Assembly: GCA_017548365.1 (NCBI GenBank)
Contig: JAFZAC010000029.1
Coordinates: forward strand, 1 to 58,832
Reading direction: 5' to 3'
Source: Muribaculaceae bacterium
GTDB lineage: Bacteria > Bacteroidota > Bacteroidia > Bacteroidales > Muribaculaceae
DNA length: 58,832 nt
Shown here: positions 25,624 through 34,420 of the stretch, in pieces
How the letters are laid out: the number at the start of each line of letters is the position of its first letter
Position numbering within the stretch: position 1 is the stretch's first letter
Translations under genes and position numbers: made by a program
The notes under the pieces: model-generated
Seen by the model: only the letters and a program-made list of their open reading frames with translations
Database searches by the model: none
Told to the model about the DNA's origin: nothing

Positions 25624-26700
25624 ATGTCAATGAATCACAATCAGGAAATAGGACTAGAAATGGCAAGGCTTGAACATGACAAGCTCTGCGAGAGGCACCC
25701 TCTGGAACAGCTCTTTTGGGAGTGCACATTGGGGTGCAACCTTTCATGCCGACATTGCGGTAGCGATTGCGCAAAGGATTTGACCGCCAGCGAGATGCCG
25801 TTAGAACATTTCCTGCCTGTGCTTGACGAGATTGCTCAGCACCAAGACCCTGCAACTGTCATGGTTTCGACTGTGGGTGGAGAGCCACTGGTGCGCAAAG
25901 ATATAGTGGAATGCGGCCGCGAGATTAAACGACGAGGATTTCAGTGGGGATTAGTGACTAATGGTTATCTTCTTGACGAGAAGATGATGGATTCCATCGC
26001 TCAAGCGGGTGTCGACAGCATTGCAATCGACATTGATGGTCCCAGCGCTCAACACAACTGGTTGAGATGTAACACTCGCAGTTTTGACCGTGCCATGCGT
26101 GCCATCAGGCTCATGAAAGAAGTAGAAGGGCTCACATGGGACGTTATTACCTGCGTTAACTCAAGGAACATAGGTCTCCTCGAAGAAACCAAGCAACTGC
26201 TAATTGATGCAGGAGTGAAATACTGGCGTTGCTTCACAATAGTTCCTATGGGACGAGCGTCGGGAATTGAGGAACTGCAGATTTCTGACTCTCAGTTTCG
26301 AGACCTGCTCAACTTCATAGTAAAGACAAGGTTAGAAGGAAGAATCGATGTAAACTACGCTTGCGAGGGATTCCTGGGAGCATATGAGGGGCTGGCTCGT
26401 GACTATTTCTTCTCGTGCGAGGCAGGATTAACAGTGGCGAGTGTGAGAAGCGATGGGGCGATTTCGGGATGCCTGAGCATACGCAGCGATTATAACCAGG
26501 GTAACATCTATCGCGACAGCTTCTGGGATGTGTGGAACAACCGTTTCGAACTGTATCGGAACCGCGAGTGGATGCGGAAGGGCAAGTGTGCCCAGTGCGA
26601 CATGTTCCGCTATTGTCAGGGTAATGGCCTCCATTTGCGCGATGACAATGGCGACGTGATGGTGTGTCACTATCAGCGACTTAAGAATGTAAAATTATAG
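25624..26700 (+). CDS. Radical SAM/SPASM enzyme (TIGR04133-like, rSAM/lipoprotein system)
   Basis: A 358-residue radical SAM enzyme. The 4Fe-4S cysteines are in CNLSCRHC (Cys 38, 42, 45). GGEP-type motif TVGGEPLVRKDI follows, and the SPASM C-terminus has Cys residues in FSCEAGL, ISGCLS, KCAQCDMFRYCQG and VCHY. This matches the family that pairs with a small putative lipoprotein in Bacteroides and relatives. The product and reaction of that family are not established, but modification of the partner is likely. The partner gene begins 16 nt downstream. ATG choices are 25624 and 25630; 25624 is reported. Confidence 0.9.
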   Translation: MSMNHNQEIGLEMARLEHDKLCERHPLEQLFWECTLGCNLSCRHCGSDCAKDLTASEMPLEHFLPVLDEIAQHQDPATVMVSTVGGEPLVRKDIVECGREIKRRGFQWGLVTNGYLLDEKMMDSIAQAGVDSIAIDIDGPSAQHNWLRCNTRSFDRAMRAIRLMKEVEGLTWDVITCVNSRNIGLLEETKQLLIDAGVKYWRCFTIVPMGRASGIEELQISDSQFRDLLNFIVKTRLEGRIDVNYACEGFLGAYEGLARDYFFSCEAGLTVASVRSDGAISGCLSIRSDYNQGNIYRDSFWDVWNNRFELYRNREWMRKGKCAQCDMFRYCQGNGLHLRDDNGDVMVCHYQRLKNVKL

Positions 26701-26716
26701 ACTAAAACAAAATAAT

Positions 26717-27268
26717 ATGAAAAAAGACAATAATAACCGCCGAAAACTTGCTATTGGAGCAGTGCTAGCCGCTGGAATGACCACAGGTGCCATGACGGCA
26801 TGCACAGGTAGCGAAGCAAGAAATGCCGGCAACGATAAAACTGGTACTGAAGTTACTGCAGCCGATAAGGTGGTGGTAGAAGGAAGGGAAGTGGTGCTCG
26901 ACGACTCGGTGCCCAAGCCCAATCCACACCAGGCAAGGCCAATGTATGGAGTGAGGGAGAGGCCCATTCGTCTCCTCTATGGTCCACGACCACGTCCAGG
27001 CTTTGATAACAGACAAGTTGATGATGCTCAACTTAGCGTGATTGAACCTCAAGTTTTAGAACTGGTGACCAATGTTCTTGGTGTGGATGCAGCGCAAGTT
27101 CAAACCACTTCCAATCTCTCTCGTGACCTCAATATCACTGAGGCGCAGAAGAAAGAACTTAAAGCTGCCCTTGAGGACCGCTTCAACGTCAATATTGAGG
27201 ATGACACTTTCAAGATGATGAAAACCGTGAGTGACCTGGTGAACTGTATCATCATATTGAAAAATTGA
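26717..27268 (+). CDS. Lipoprotein partner of the radical SAM enzyme, with ACP-like domain
   Basis: A 183-residue protein. A lipoprotein-type signal ends GAMTAC (Cys 29). Residues 65-100 are Pro/Arg-rich with two similar motifs, MYGVRERP (76-83) and LYGPRPRP (87-94), that could be the modified core. Residues 105-180 align with acyl carrier protein helices: LGVDAAQV, DLNITEAQKKEL, ALEDRFNVNIEDD and KTVSDLVNCI. In the alignment the phosphopantetheine Ser of DSL falls on Glu142, so the domain cannot carry the usual prosthetic group. It is cotranscribed with the enzyme (16-nt gap). The alignment is by eye. The role of the carrier-like fold as a recognition or docking module is inference. Confidence 0.75.
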   Translation: MKKDNNNRRKLAIGAVLAAGMTTGAMTACTGSEARNAGNDKTGTEVTAADKVVVEGREVVLDDSVPKPNPHQARPMYGVRERPIRLLYGPRPRPGFDNRQVDDAQLSVIEPQVLELVTNVLGVDAAQVQTTSNLSRDLNITEAQKKELKAALEDRFNVNIEDDTFKMMKTVSDLVNCIIILKN

Positions 27269-27371
27269 AAATCTCATAGTTGGGGTCATGCACGTGCGAC
27301 TGGGGGCTAAACAATTTTAGCCATTATGCTACGTTATTTATAATATATGTTACTAAATAACATCATTAGTT

Positions 27372-28709
27372 ATGAGTTATGCTAAATACTATATCCTATC
27401 GGTCTTGACTGTTGCTGCTGCCTTGATGACAAATGCTCAAGTCAGCTTTGAGGGCAACAGCAAGCCAGTCTATGTGGAAGGACAGTCTTCCAATACCGGC
27501 GATATGGCAGTCTACGTGCTATACTCGGCACAAGGGGTGTCGATGAAATACACAGCCAACAATGACCCATACGATGTGAGTTGGCAAGAAATTATCATCA
27601 ACGATTTGGGTGAAAGGGTATATAATGAAATTGATGTTGATCACAATGGCAATGTGACATCCTTGACACCGGTAAGGGCCGATCGGGGCTATATCATTAA
27701 GGAAGGTGACCATTCAACCTATTTGTGGGTGATTGATTACAGCAAATGCCGCTTTCAGCTTAACAGTGTGAGTGTTGATCCCGAGAGCGACTGTGGAACA
27801 GCGATTTTGCACGTTGATGGAAGCGGTCCCGAGATTAAATATGATGGCACTAAAACTCTTGACCGTGAGATAAAAGTGACCTACACAACTCTCGGGTGGA
27901 ATAGTAATGAAACCTATTGGAAAGAGGAAACCGTGGTTGAGAACGAGAGATTCCTCAAAAACAGCATAGCTGTTCCGGCGCCTTATTGCAATACTAAATT
28001 CACTGTGAGTGGCGACAAATTTCTTGAGTTTTGGCACGAGGGGCTAAGTAAAACGTCTGAAATGTACGAGACTAAAGCCATCAATGTCGAGACTACTGCT
28101 ATACAGGAAGAACGCGACAATGATAACGAGCAGAGTATCCAAGGCTCTGGCCTTGGTGGCTCGGCTCCGGCAAGAATTACGTTCACTGCATATTGCACCG
28201 ACGCTGTCACATTCAAGGAGTGGCAAGTGAGCGACAATCAAGAGTTTACCAATATTCTTATGACTTTCTCTCAGGATGAGGTGGAATACACATTCGAAGA
28301 CACAGGTACGACCTACTGGCGTTTCTATGGCGCCAACAGTGATGGCTCGTGTGAGTACATTAGTGATACTTACACGGTGAACATAGGTGAGAGCGTTCTC
28401 GTGTGTCCAAACATCTTCTCTCCAGGTACAACCGAAGACGTGAACGATGTGTGGAAGGTTTCTTACAAATCGATTGTCGAATTCCACTGCTGGATATATA
28501 ACCGATGGGGCAATCTCATCAAAGAGTTTACCGATCCATCGGATGGATGGGATGGCACCTATAGAGGAAAGTTGGTGAGCGGTGGCGTTTATTTCTATGT
28601 CATCAGAGCTAAAGGCAGTGACGGACATGAATACAAGCTCAGTGGCGACATCAACATTCTCCGTTATGAGAGGCGAGAGGGAACAACTATTGACAATCCT
28701 GATTATTAA
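27372..28709 (+). CDS. T9SS cargo protein with gliding-motility-type C-terminal domain
   Basis: A 445-residue secreted protein: signal peptide MSYAKYYILSVLTVAAALMTNA, then two or three beta-rich domains. The C-terminus is of the gliding-motility-associated type: CPNIFSPGTTEDVNDVWKVS near 347, WIYNRWGNLIKEF and GWDGTYRGKLVSGGVYFYVI, which is the type B sorting signal of type IX secretion. It implies that the organism has a T9SS. The mature function is unknown. It lies 103 nt after the rSAM/lipoprotein pair, in the same direction, but with its own upstream region, so operon membership is uncertain. Confidence 0.85.
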   Translation: MSYAKYYILSVLTVAAALMTNAQVSFEGNSKPVYVEGQSSNTGDMAVYVLYSAQGVSMKYTANNDPYDVSWQEIIINDLGERVYNEIDVDHNGNVTSLTPVRADRGYIIKEGDHSTYLWVIDYSKCRFQLNSVSVDPESDCGTAILHVDGSGPEIKYDGTKTLDREIKVTYTTLGWNSNETYWKEETVVENERFLKNSIAVPAPYCNTKFTVSGDKFLEFWHEGLSKTSEMYETKAINVETTAIQEERDNDNEQSIQGSGLGGSAPARITFTAYCTDAVTFKEWQVSDNQEFTNILMTFSQDEVEYTFEDTGTTYWRFYGANSDGSCEYISDTYTVNIGESVLVCPNIFSPGTTEDVNDVWKVSYKSIVEFHCWIYNRWGNLIKEFTDPSDGWDGTYRGKLVSGGVYFYVIRAKGSDGHEYKLSGDINILRYERREGTTIDNPDY

Positions 28710-28743
28710 CCCAAGAAAGGTATTTTAAAAAACAGAATAATAA

Positions 28744-29685
28744 ATGAAATATTTAAAGCATCTTTTAGTGATTTCTTTTTTGTGTCTGGCTTCGACAGGA
28801 GTTTGGGCGCAGAGTTCATCAAACTCTTCATTCACGACTGTGGCATCGCCTGATATTCCCATGTCGATTGACTTTTGTGGCGACAAGGTGAGTTTTGACC
28901 GCATTGATATGGCCGAGAGACTTGATCGTGAGCTCACAGCGACAATATATGCTCAGACCATGACTTCGCTCATCATAAAGCGTGCAAATAGATATTTCCC
29001 AAGGCTCATCGAGATTTTGAAGCAGAATAATATGCCCGAAGACCTTATTTATCTGGCAGTCGCCGAGAGCGCTCTTGACATCAATGCGCTGTCACCTGCC
29101 AAGGCAGCCGGAATTTGGCAGTTCATGCCTGCAACAGGCAAGCAGTATGGCTTGGAAATCAATGACGATGTTGACGAGCGTTATGATATTGAAAAAGAAA
29201 CTGTAGCTGCTTGTAAATATTTGAGGAACTCATATTCTAAATATCATGATTGGGCTACAGTGTGTGCAAGCTATAACGCTGGTTCGGGTAAAATATCTTC
29301 TGAGCTCTCAGCCCAACAAGTCAATACCTCGTTAGACTTAAGGCTTGTGAGTGAGACATCAAGATATGTTTTCCGCATCATTGCTTATAAAATATTCTTC
29401 CAAAATCCCAAGAAATACGGTTACCACATCACTAGCGACCAGCTTTATCAGCCCATTGATTACGATATCGTGGAAGTGAACACTTCGGTATCGAGTTGGG
29501 CCTCATGGGCCAAGAGCCATGGCATCAACTACATGCAGCTGCGTGACGCCAATCCTTGGATACGCAACTCTAAATTGTCGAATACATCGGGAAAAGTTTA
29601 TAAAGTGAGAATTCCCAAGCAGGAATCGCTTTATCGCAGCAAATCTAAAAAGACTGTTTATAACAGGAACTGGGTGGTTGACTGA
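28744..29685 (+). CDS. Lytic transglycosylase (SLT domain), secreted
   Basis: A 313-residue periplasmic enzyme that cleaves peptidoglycan. The signal peptide is MKYLKHLLVISFLCLASTGVWA. The SLT catalytic domain has LAVAESALDINALSPAKAAG near 98-117 (Glu of AES is the catalytic acid), WQFMPATGKQYGLEI and CASYNAGSGKI. The C-terminal region after 240 may be a LysM-like or substrate-binding tail (KVRIPKQESLYRS). It is the first of two tandem paralogues; the second starts 41 nt after it. Confidence 0.88.
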   Translation: MKYLKHLLVISFLCLASTGVWAQSSSNSSFTTVASPDIPMSIDFCGDKVSFDRIDMAERLDRELTATIYAQTMTSLIIKRANRYFPRLIEILKQNNMPEDLIYLAVAESALDINALSPAKAAGIWQFMPATGKQYGLEINDDVDERYDIEKETVAACKYLRNSYSKYHDWATVCASYNAGSGKISSELSAQQVNTSLDLRLVSETSRYVFRIIAYKIFFQNPKKYGYHITSDQLYQPIDYDIVEVNTSVSSWASWAKSHGINYMQLRDANPWIRNSKLSNTSGKVYKVRIPKQESLYRSKSKKTVYNRNWVVD

Positions 29686-29726
29686 TTTCTGTAAAAAAGA
29701 AATGCTATTATATTCTAGAACTTGAT

Positions 29727-30881
29727 ATGGAGCAAAGACCATGTCCCTCTTGTGGGAAACAAGTATTGGACGGAATTAGGGTTTGCCCCTACTGCGGCCA
29801 TTCCATCCCAGCAGTAGTAAAAAGCAAATCATTTTTAAGCGGCATGACAGCTCGCAAGGTCATTTTTGCTGTGCTGGCTTTTTTGGCGATAACTCAAATG
29901 ATACTAATCATTATGATGATGCCCAAAAGTTGTGCTAGAAATCAAGACAATGTGACCGAGCAAATAGAAACTGGCGAGCACGAAGCCGATGCTGGCTCTG
30001 GGACCATTGGTAAAAACAATGGAAAATATTCTGAGGTTATTGCTCCTGAGATACCTAAACAGTTGGAGTTCTGTGGTGAAAAAATGGATTTTGACCGTGT
30101 TGATATGGCCGAAAGGCTTGATAGAGAACTCACCAATACTATCTATAACTACTCTAATACTTCTCTTATAATAAAGAGAGCCAACCGTTATTTTCCATTG
30201 CTTGAAAAGCTACTGAAAGCCAACAACATTCCTGTAGATATGTTATATCTTGCTGTTGCCGAGAGTTCTCTGGGTGTAAATTCCGTATCACCAGCCGGTG
30301 CAGTTGGCTTGTGGCAGTTCATGCCGTCAACAGGCAAAGAATATGGCTTGGAAATCAACGATGAAGTTGACGAGCGTTATGATATTGAAAAAGAGACTGT
30401 GGCTGCATGTAAATTCTTGCGAAAAGCTTATTCAGAATATCACAACTGGGCAACAGTGTGTACAAGCTTTAACGCAGGAATGGGAGGAATATCAAAAAAT
30501 CTCGCTGAACAGTTGGAGGAGAACTCGTTAGATTTAAAGCTAAACAGCGAGACATCGAGATATGTTTTTCGTATCATAGCCTACAAAATCTTCCTCCAAG
30601 ATCCCAAGAAATATGGTTATCGGATTACAAGCGACCAGCTTTATAATCCTATAGAGTATGATATAGTGGAAGTGAGTTCGGATGTGCCGAGTTGGGCATC
30701 GTGGGCTAAGAGCCATGGTATAAATTACATGCAGCTTCGTGATGCCAATCCATGGATAAGAAGTACAAAATTGACCAACTCGTTGGGAAATGTTTATAAG
30801 GTGAAGATTCCCAAGAAAGAGTCACTTTACATAAGCAAAACCAATAAGAAAGTATACAACAAAAACTGGGTAGTTGACTGA
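29727..30881 (+). CDS. Lytic transglycosylase with N-terminal zinc ribbon and membrane anchor
   Basis: A 384-residue paralogue of the preceding enzyme. The N-terminus has a zinc ribbon (CPSCGKQVLDGIRVCPYCGH, residues 6-25), then a transmembrane segment (VIFAVLAFLAITQMILIIMM region) instead of a cleaved signal peptide. The catalytic half repeats the SLT motifs LAVAESSLGVNSVSPAGAVG and WQFMPSTGKEYGLEI. The enzyme half is therefore predicted periplasmic with the zinc ribbon cytoplasmic. It ends 3 nt before uvrA, so the two genes are tightly linked. Confidence 0.85.
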   Translation: MEQRPCPSCGKQVLDGIRVCPYCGHSIPAVVKSKSFLSGMTARKVIFAVLAFLAITQMILIIMMMPKSCARNQDNVTEQIETGEHEADAGSGTIGKNNGKYSEVIAPEIPKQLEFCGEKMDFDRVDMAERLDRELTNTIYNYSNTSLIIKRANRYFPLLEKLLKANNIPVDMLYLAVAESSLGVNSVSPAGAVGLWQFMPSTGKEYGLEINDEVDERYDIEKETVAACKFLRKAYSEYHNWATVCTSFNAGMGGISKNLAEQLEENSLDLKLNSETSRYVFRIIAYKIFLQDPKKYGYRITSDQLYNPIEYDIVEVSSDVPSWASWAKSHGINYMQLRDANPWIRSTKLTNSLGNVYKVKIPKKESLYISKTNKKVYNKNWVVD

Positions 30882-30883
30882 TA

Positions 30884-33718
30884 ATGAAGTTCGAAGGTAA
30901 AGAGACCGATTGTGTATCGGTGCAGGGTGCCAGGGTGCACAATCTCAAGGACATAGATGTGTACTTGCCTCACTACAAGCTTAGTGTCATCACTGGGCTC
31001 AGCGGTAGTGGTAAGTCATCATTGGCCTTCGACACTATTTTTGCTGAAGGACAAAGACGATATCTTGAGACCTTTTCGTCCTATGCCCGCAATATGCTGG
31101 GTGTGCTCGAGCGTCCCGATGTTGACAAAATAGAAGGCTTGAGCCCAGTCATTTCGATAGGTCAGAAGACTACCAACAAGAACCCACGTTCAACAGTAGG
31201 TACGATTACCGAGGTCTATGACTATCTGCGACTTCTCTATGCCCGCGCCAGCGATGCTTTCAGCTACCTCTCGGGAGAGAAGATGGTAAAGTATTCTCTC
31301 GATAAGATACTTTCTCTTATTCTTTCCACATTTGAGGGAAAGAAAATATATCTGCTCGCACCGCTAGTGAAAAACAGGAAAGGTCATTACAAGGATCTCT
31401 TTGAGCAGCTTCGCAAGAAGGGATATCTTCACGTGAGGGTTGACGGCGAGTTGCGTGAGATTACCTTCGGCATGAAACTTGACAGGTATAAGAACCACGA
31501 TGTGGAGCTTGTTGTTGACAGGTTGAAGGTTCATTCCAAGGACGAGGTGAGGTTGAGAGATACTATCAACACATGTTTCAAGCAAGGAGACGGTCAGCTC
31601 ATGGTGATGGACGACGAAACAGGCGAAATCAAGCATTACAGCCGTTCTCTTATGGACCCTGCAACAGGGCTTAGCTACCCAAAGCCGGCTCCACACAGCT
31701 TTTCATTCAACTCGCCACAAGGTGCTTGCCACAAGTGCAAAGGTCTTGGGTATGTCAACATCATCGACAAGGAGAAGATAATGCCCGACCAGTCGTTGTC
31801 AATCAGGAACGGAGGCATTACCACACTGGGAAAATACAAGAACTCGCTTATCTTCTGGCAAATTCAGGCTATCTGTGAGAAATATGGTGCGTCGATCGAC
31901 ACTCCGTTGTGCGACATGCCCGAGGAGGCCATCGATGACATCATGAATGGCACCGATGAGCGACTTGCTATAAAGAATGAAACATTGAGCACCAGCAACT
32001 ATTTCCTCTCCTATGACGGCCTGGTGAAATATATAGAAATGCAGCAGAGTGAGAATGCTACCTCCAAGGCTCAGAAGTGGGCTGGACAGTTTTTCTCGCG
32101 TGCTGTTTGCCCCGAATGCCATGGTGACAGGTTGAACAAGGTTGCGCTTCATTTCAGACTTGCCGGAAAGAATATAGCCGAGCTTGCGAGAATGGATATC
32201 AGTGAGCTGCAACAATGGATGCTCAATTTACATAACGTCCTCCCAGAGAGGCAGTGGGCAATTGCTGAGGAAGTGGTGAAGGAAATCTGCACACGTCTTT
32301 CGTTCATGCTCGACGTGGGGCTGGATTATGTGTCGCTCAACCGTAGCAGTGCTTCACTCTCTGGAGGAGAAGGTCAGCGAATAAGGCTTGCCACACAGAT
32401 TGGGTCGCAGCTTGTGAATGTACTTTATATTCTCGACGAGCCTAGCATTGGATTGCATCAACGCGACAACAAGCGACTTATCGACTCGCTGAAGCATTTG
32501 CGTGACGAGGGCAACACGATCCTGGTTGTTGAGCATGACCGTGACATGATGCTCGAAGCCGATTATGTAGTGGATATAGGCCCCAAAGCTGGTCGAAGGG
32601 GAGGAAAAGTAGCATTCTCGGGAACTCCAGCTCAGCTGCTCAAGGCCGACACTATTACTGCCCGCTACTTGAATGGAAAGGAGAAGATTGAAATCCCTGC
32701 AGAACGCAGGCAAGGCAACGGAAAGAGCATAAAACTCACAGGATGCACAGGCAACAATCTTAAGAGCGTGGATGTCACAATTCCGTTGGGAACATTCATT
32801 TGTGTGACGGGAGTGAGTGGAAGCGGTAAGTCATCGCTTATAAACGCCACACTTCAACCCATCTTGAGTCAGCGTTTCTATCGCTCCCTAACTGAGCCGC
32901 TGCCTTATTCAACCATCGAAGGGCTTGAGAATGTGGATAAAGTGGTGACAGTCGACCAATCGCCGCTGGGACGCACGCCTCGCTCTAATGCAGCGACCTA
33001 TACCAACATTTTCACCGATATACGAAATCTCTTTGTCAATCTTCCCGAAGCAAAGATCCGTGGTTACAAACCTGGCCGATTCTCGTTCAATACGAGTGGC
33101 GGGCGCTGCGAGGTGTGCAAGGGTAATGGCTACAAGACCGTAGAGATGAATTTCCTTCCCGATGTGCTGGTGCCTTGTGAGGCCTGTGGCGGCAAGCGTT
33201 ACAACCGCGAAACGCTGGAAGTGCGCTTCAAGGGAAAGTCGATTGCCGATGTGCTCGACATGACGATTAATCAGGCAGTGGAGTTCTTTGAAGCGGTGCC
33301 AAACATCCTTCACAAAATAAAGGTCCTTCAGGATGTGGGATTGGGATATATCAAGCTTGGTCAGCCTTCAAGCACTTTTTCGGGAGGAGAGAGTCAGCGA
33401 GTGAAACTGGCTGCAGAACTCTCGAAGAAAGATACAGGAAAAACCCTATATATTCTAGACGAGCCAACTACAGGACTGCACTTTGAGGACATCAAAATCC
33501 TGCTCAACGTTCTCAATCGGCTTGTTGCAAAAGGAAATACCGTAATTGTCATTGAGCACAACATGGATGTGATAAAATGTGCCGACTATATTATCGACCT
33601 TGGTCCCGAAGGAGGCAGGGGAGGAGGTGAATTGGTGGCTGCTGGCACTCCAGAGCAGGTTGCCCAAAGTAAAACATCAATTACAGCTCGATACCTGAAA
33701 AAAGAACTCAAACAATAA
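30884..33718 (+). CDS. uvrA: Excinuclease ABC subunit A
   Basis: A 944-residue double ABC ATPase of nucleotide-excision repair. Walker A is GLSGSGKSSL (near 37) and GVSGSGKSSL (near 644). Signature motifs are LSGGEGQRIRLA and FSGGESQRVKLA. Zinc-finger cysteines are in CHKCKGLG, CPECHGDR, CEVCKGNG and CEACGGKR. It starts 3 nt after the transglycosylase gene; that linkage is unusual for a repair gene and may be incidental. All active-site motifs are intact. Confidence 0.96.
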   Translation: MKFEGKETDCVSVQGARVHNLKDIDVYLPHYKLSVITGLSGSGKSSLAFDTIFAEGQRRYLETFSSYARNMLGVLERPDVDKIEGLSPVISIGQKTTNKNPRSTVGTITEVYDYLRLLYARASDAFSYLSGEKMVKYSLDKILSLILSTFEGKKIYLLAPLVKNRKGHYKDLFEQLRKKGYLHVRVDGELREITFGMKLDRYKNHDVELVVDRLKVHSKDEVRLRDTINTCFKQGDGQLMVMDDETGEIKHYSRSLMDPATGLSYPKPAPHSFSFNSPQGACHKCKGLGYVNIIDKEKIMPDQSLSIRNGGITTLGKYKNSLIFWQIQAICEKYGASIDTPLCDMPEEAIDDIMNGTDERLAIKNETLSTSNYFLSYDGLVKYIEMQQSENATSKAQKWAGQFFSRAVCPECHGDRLNKVALHFRLAGKNIAELARMDISELQQWMLNLHNVLPERQWAIAEEVVKEICTRLSFMLDVGLDYVSLNRSSASLSGGEGQRIRLATQIGSQLVNVLYILDEPSIGLHQRDNKRLIDSLKHLRDEGNTILVVEHDRDMMLEADYVVDIGPKAGRRGGKVAFSGTPAQLLKADTITARYLNGKEKIEIPAERRQGNGKSIKLTGCTGNNLKSVDVTIPLGTFICVTGVSGSGKSSLINATLQPILSQRFYRSLTEPLPYSTIEGLENVDKVVTVDQSPLGRTPRSNAATYTNIFTDIRNLFVNLPEAKIRGYKPGRFSFNTSGGRCEVCKGNGYKTVEMNFLPDVLVPCEACGGKRYNRETLEVRFKGKSIADVLDMTINQAVEFFEAVPNILHKIKVLQDVGLGYIKLGQPSSTFSGGESQRVKLAAELSKKDTGKTLYILDEPTTGLHFEDIKILLNVLNRLVAKGNTVIVIEHNMDVIKCADYIIDLGPEGGRGGGELVAAGTPEQVAQSKTSITARYLKKELKQ

Positions 33719-33722
33719 ACAA

Positions 33723-33755
33723 ATAGCGGCTGCCAAGAAATCTGGTAGCCGCTAT
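33723..33755. terminator. Convergent hairpin after uvrA
   Basis: Arms ATAGCGGCT and AGCCGCTAT with further pairing CCA/TGG lie between uvrA (+) and the gene at 33788 (-). T tracts are weak, so efficiency is uncertain. Confidence 0.6.
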
Positions 33756-33787
33756 ATTCATCATATAGGATTGTAGAAATTAACTTG

Positions 33788-34348
33788 CTAATCCAGCAGG
33801 TCGGCAATCTCCTGTGCATCTCCGCGACTGAATCCGTGAGCTCTTATCACTCCGCCGCCTTTGGTTTCAATGATAATATCGGCAAAGAGGAGGTGCTTGT
33901 CGAGCGATACACTGCCAATAGCGCTGCGTTTTATCGTGGTCTCTTTATATCCTATCACACGCCCTTTGCGGTAGGTCATGCTGTCGCCATCAATGATAAT
34001 CTTGTCGGGAAACAATGCATTACCATCGCCCGACACTCGGTAGGCAGTAAATTCATGATAAGTATCATTGTCATCTTCGTCGAAGTCTTCGTCATCCTCC
34101 TCCTCATCGTCGTCATCGAAATCATCATCGTCCTCTTTGGGAGGCTTGGGTGCCGGTGCATGCACGAAGTGCGCCTGCTTAGAGGATGGCAGTGGCGGAG
34201 GAGTCAAATAATTGGATGTATAGGTGTTCTCCTCATTTATGGTGCCATCATTGTTGTACCACACTTGAGCTTCAACAACCGCTCCCACGTTTACAACTTT
34301 ATATTTCCATATTTCGTCCTGTGAAATGACTTTGTGTTCAATCCTCAT
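33788..34348 (-). CDS. Acidic hypothetical protein with PH-like C-terminal domain
   Basis: A 186-residue protein without signal peptide or membrane segment. Residues 1-50 are mixed; 50-70 is Pro-rich; about 70-92 is almost entirely Asp/Glu/Phe. The C-terminal 80 residues (ALFPDKIIIDGDSMTYRKGR through DAQEIADLLD) look like a bacterial PH-like fold. The family is not recognised. The acidic run probably keeps part of the protein disordered. It has a good promoter at 34390-34420 and is convergent with uvrA. Confidence 0.65.
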   Translation of the reverse strand: MRIEHKVISQDEIWKYKVVNVGAVVEAQVWYNNDGTINEENTYTSNYLTPPPLPSSKQAHFVHAPAPKPPKEDDDDFDDDDEEEDDEDFDEDDNDTYHEFTAYRVSGDGNALFPDKIIIDGDSMTYRKGRVIGYKETTIKRSAIGSVSLDKHLLFADIIIETKGGGVIRAHGFSRGDAQEIADLLD

Positions 34349-34389
34349 GTCTTAATATGTCTATTCTGTTTGTTGCCATATAGCAGTTG

Positions 34390-34420
34390 CAAAAATAACA
34401 TATTAATCTAAGATATTCAA
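34390..34420 (-). promoter_or_regulatory. Promoter of the acidic hypothetical gene
   Basis: On the minus strand TTG at 34418-34420, a 20-nt spacer, TATTTTTG at 34390-34397, about 42 nt before the ATG. Confidence 0.7.

Noticed and set aside
27310..27371. Shared TACGTNNTTTATAAT-like words upstream of 27372, 39771 and 43436
   Set aside because: The match is short, AT-rich and with variable spacing; chance cannot be excluded.
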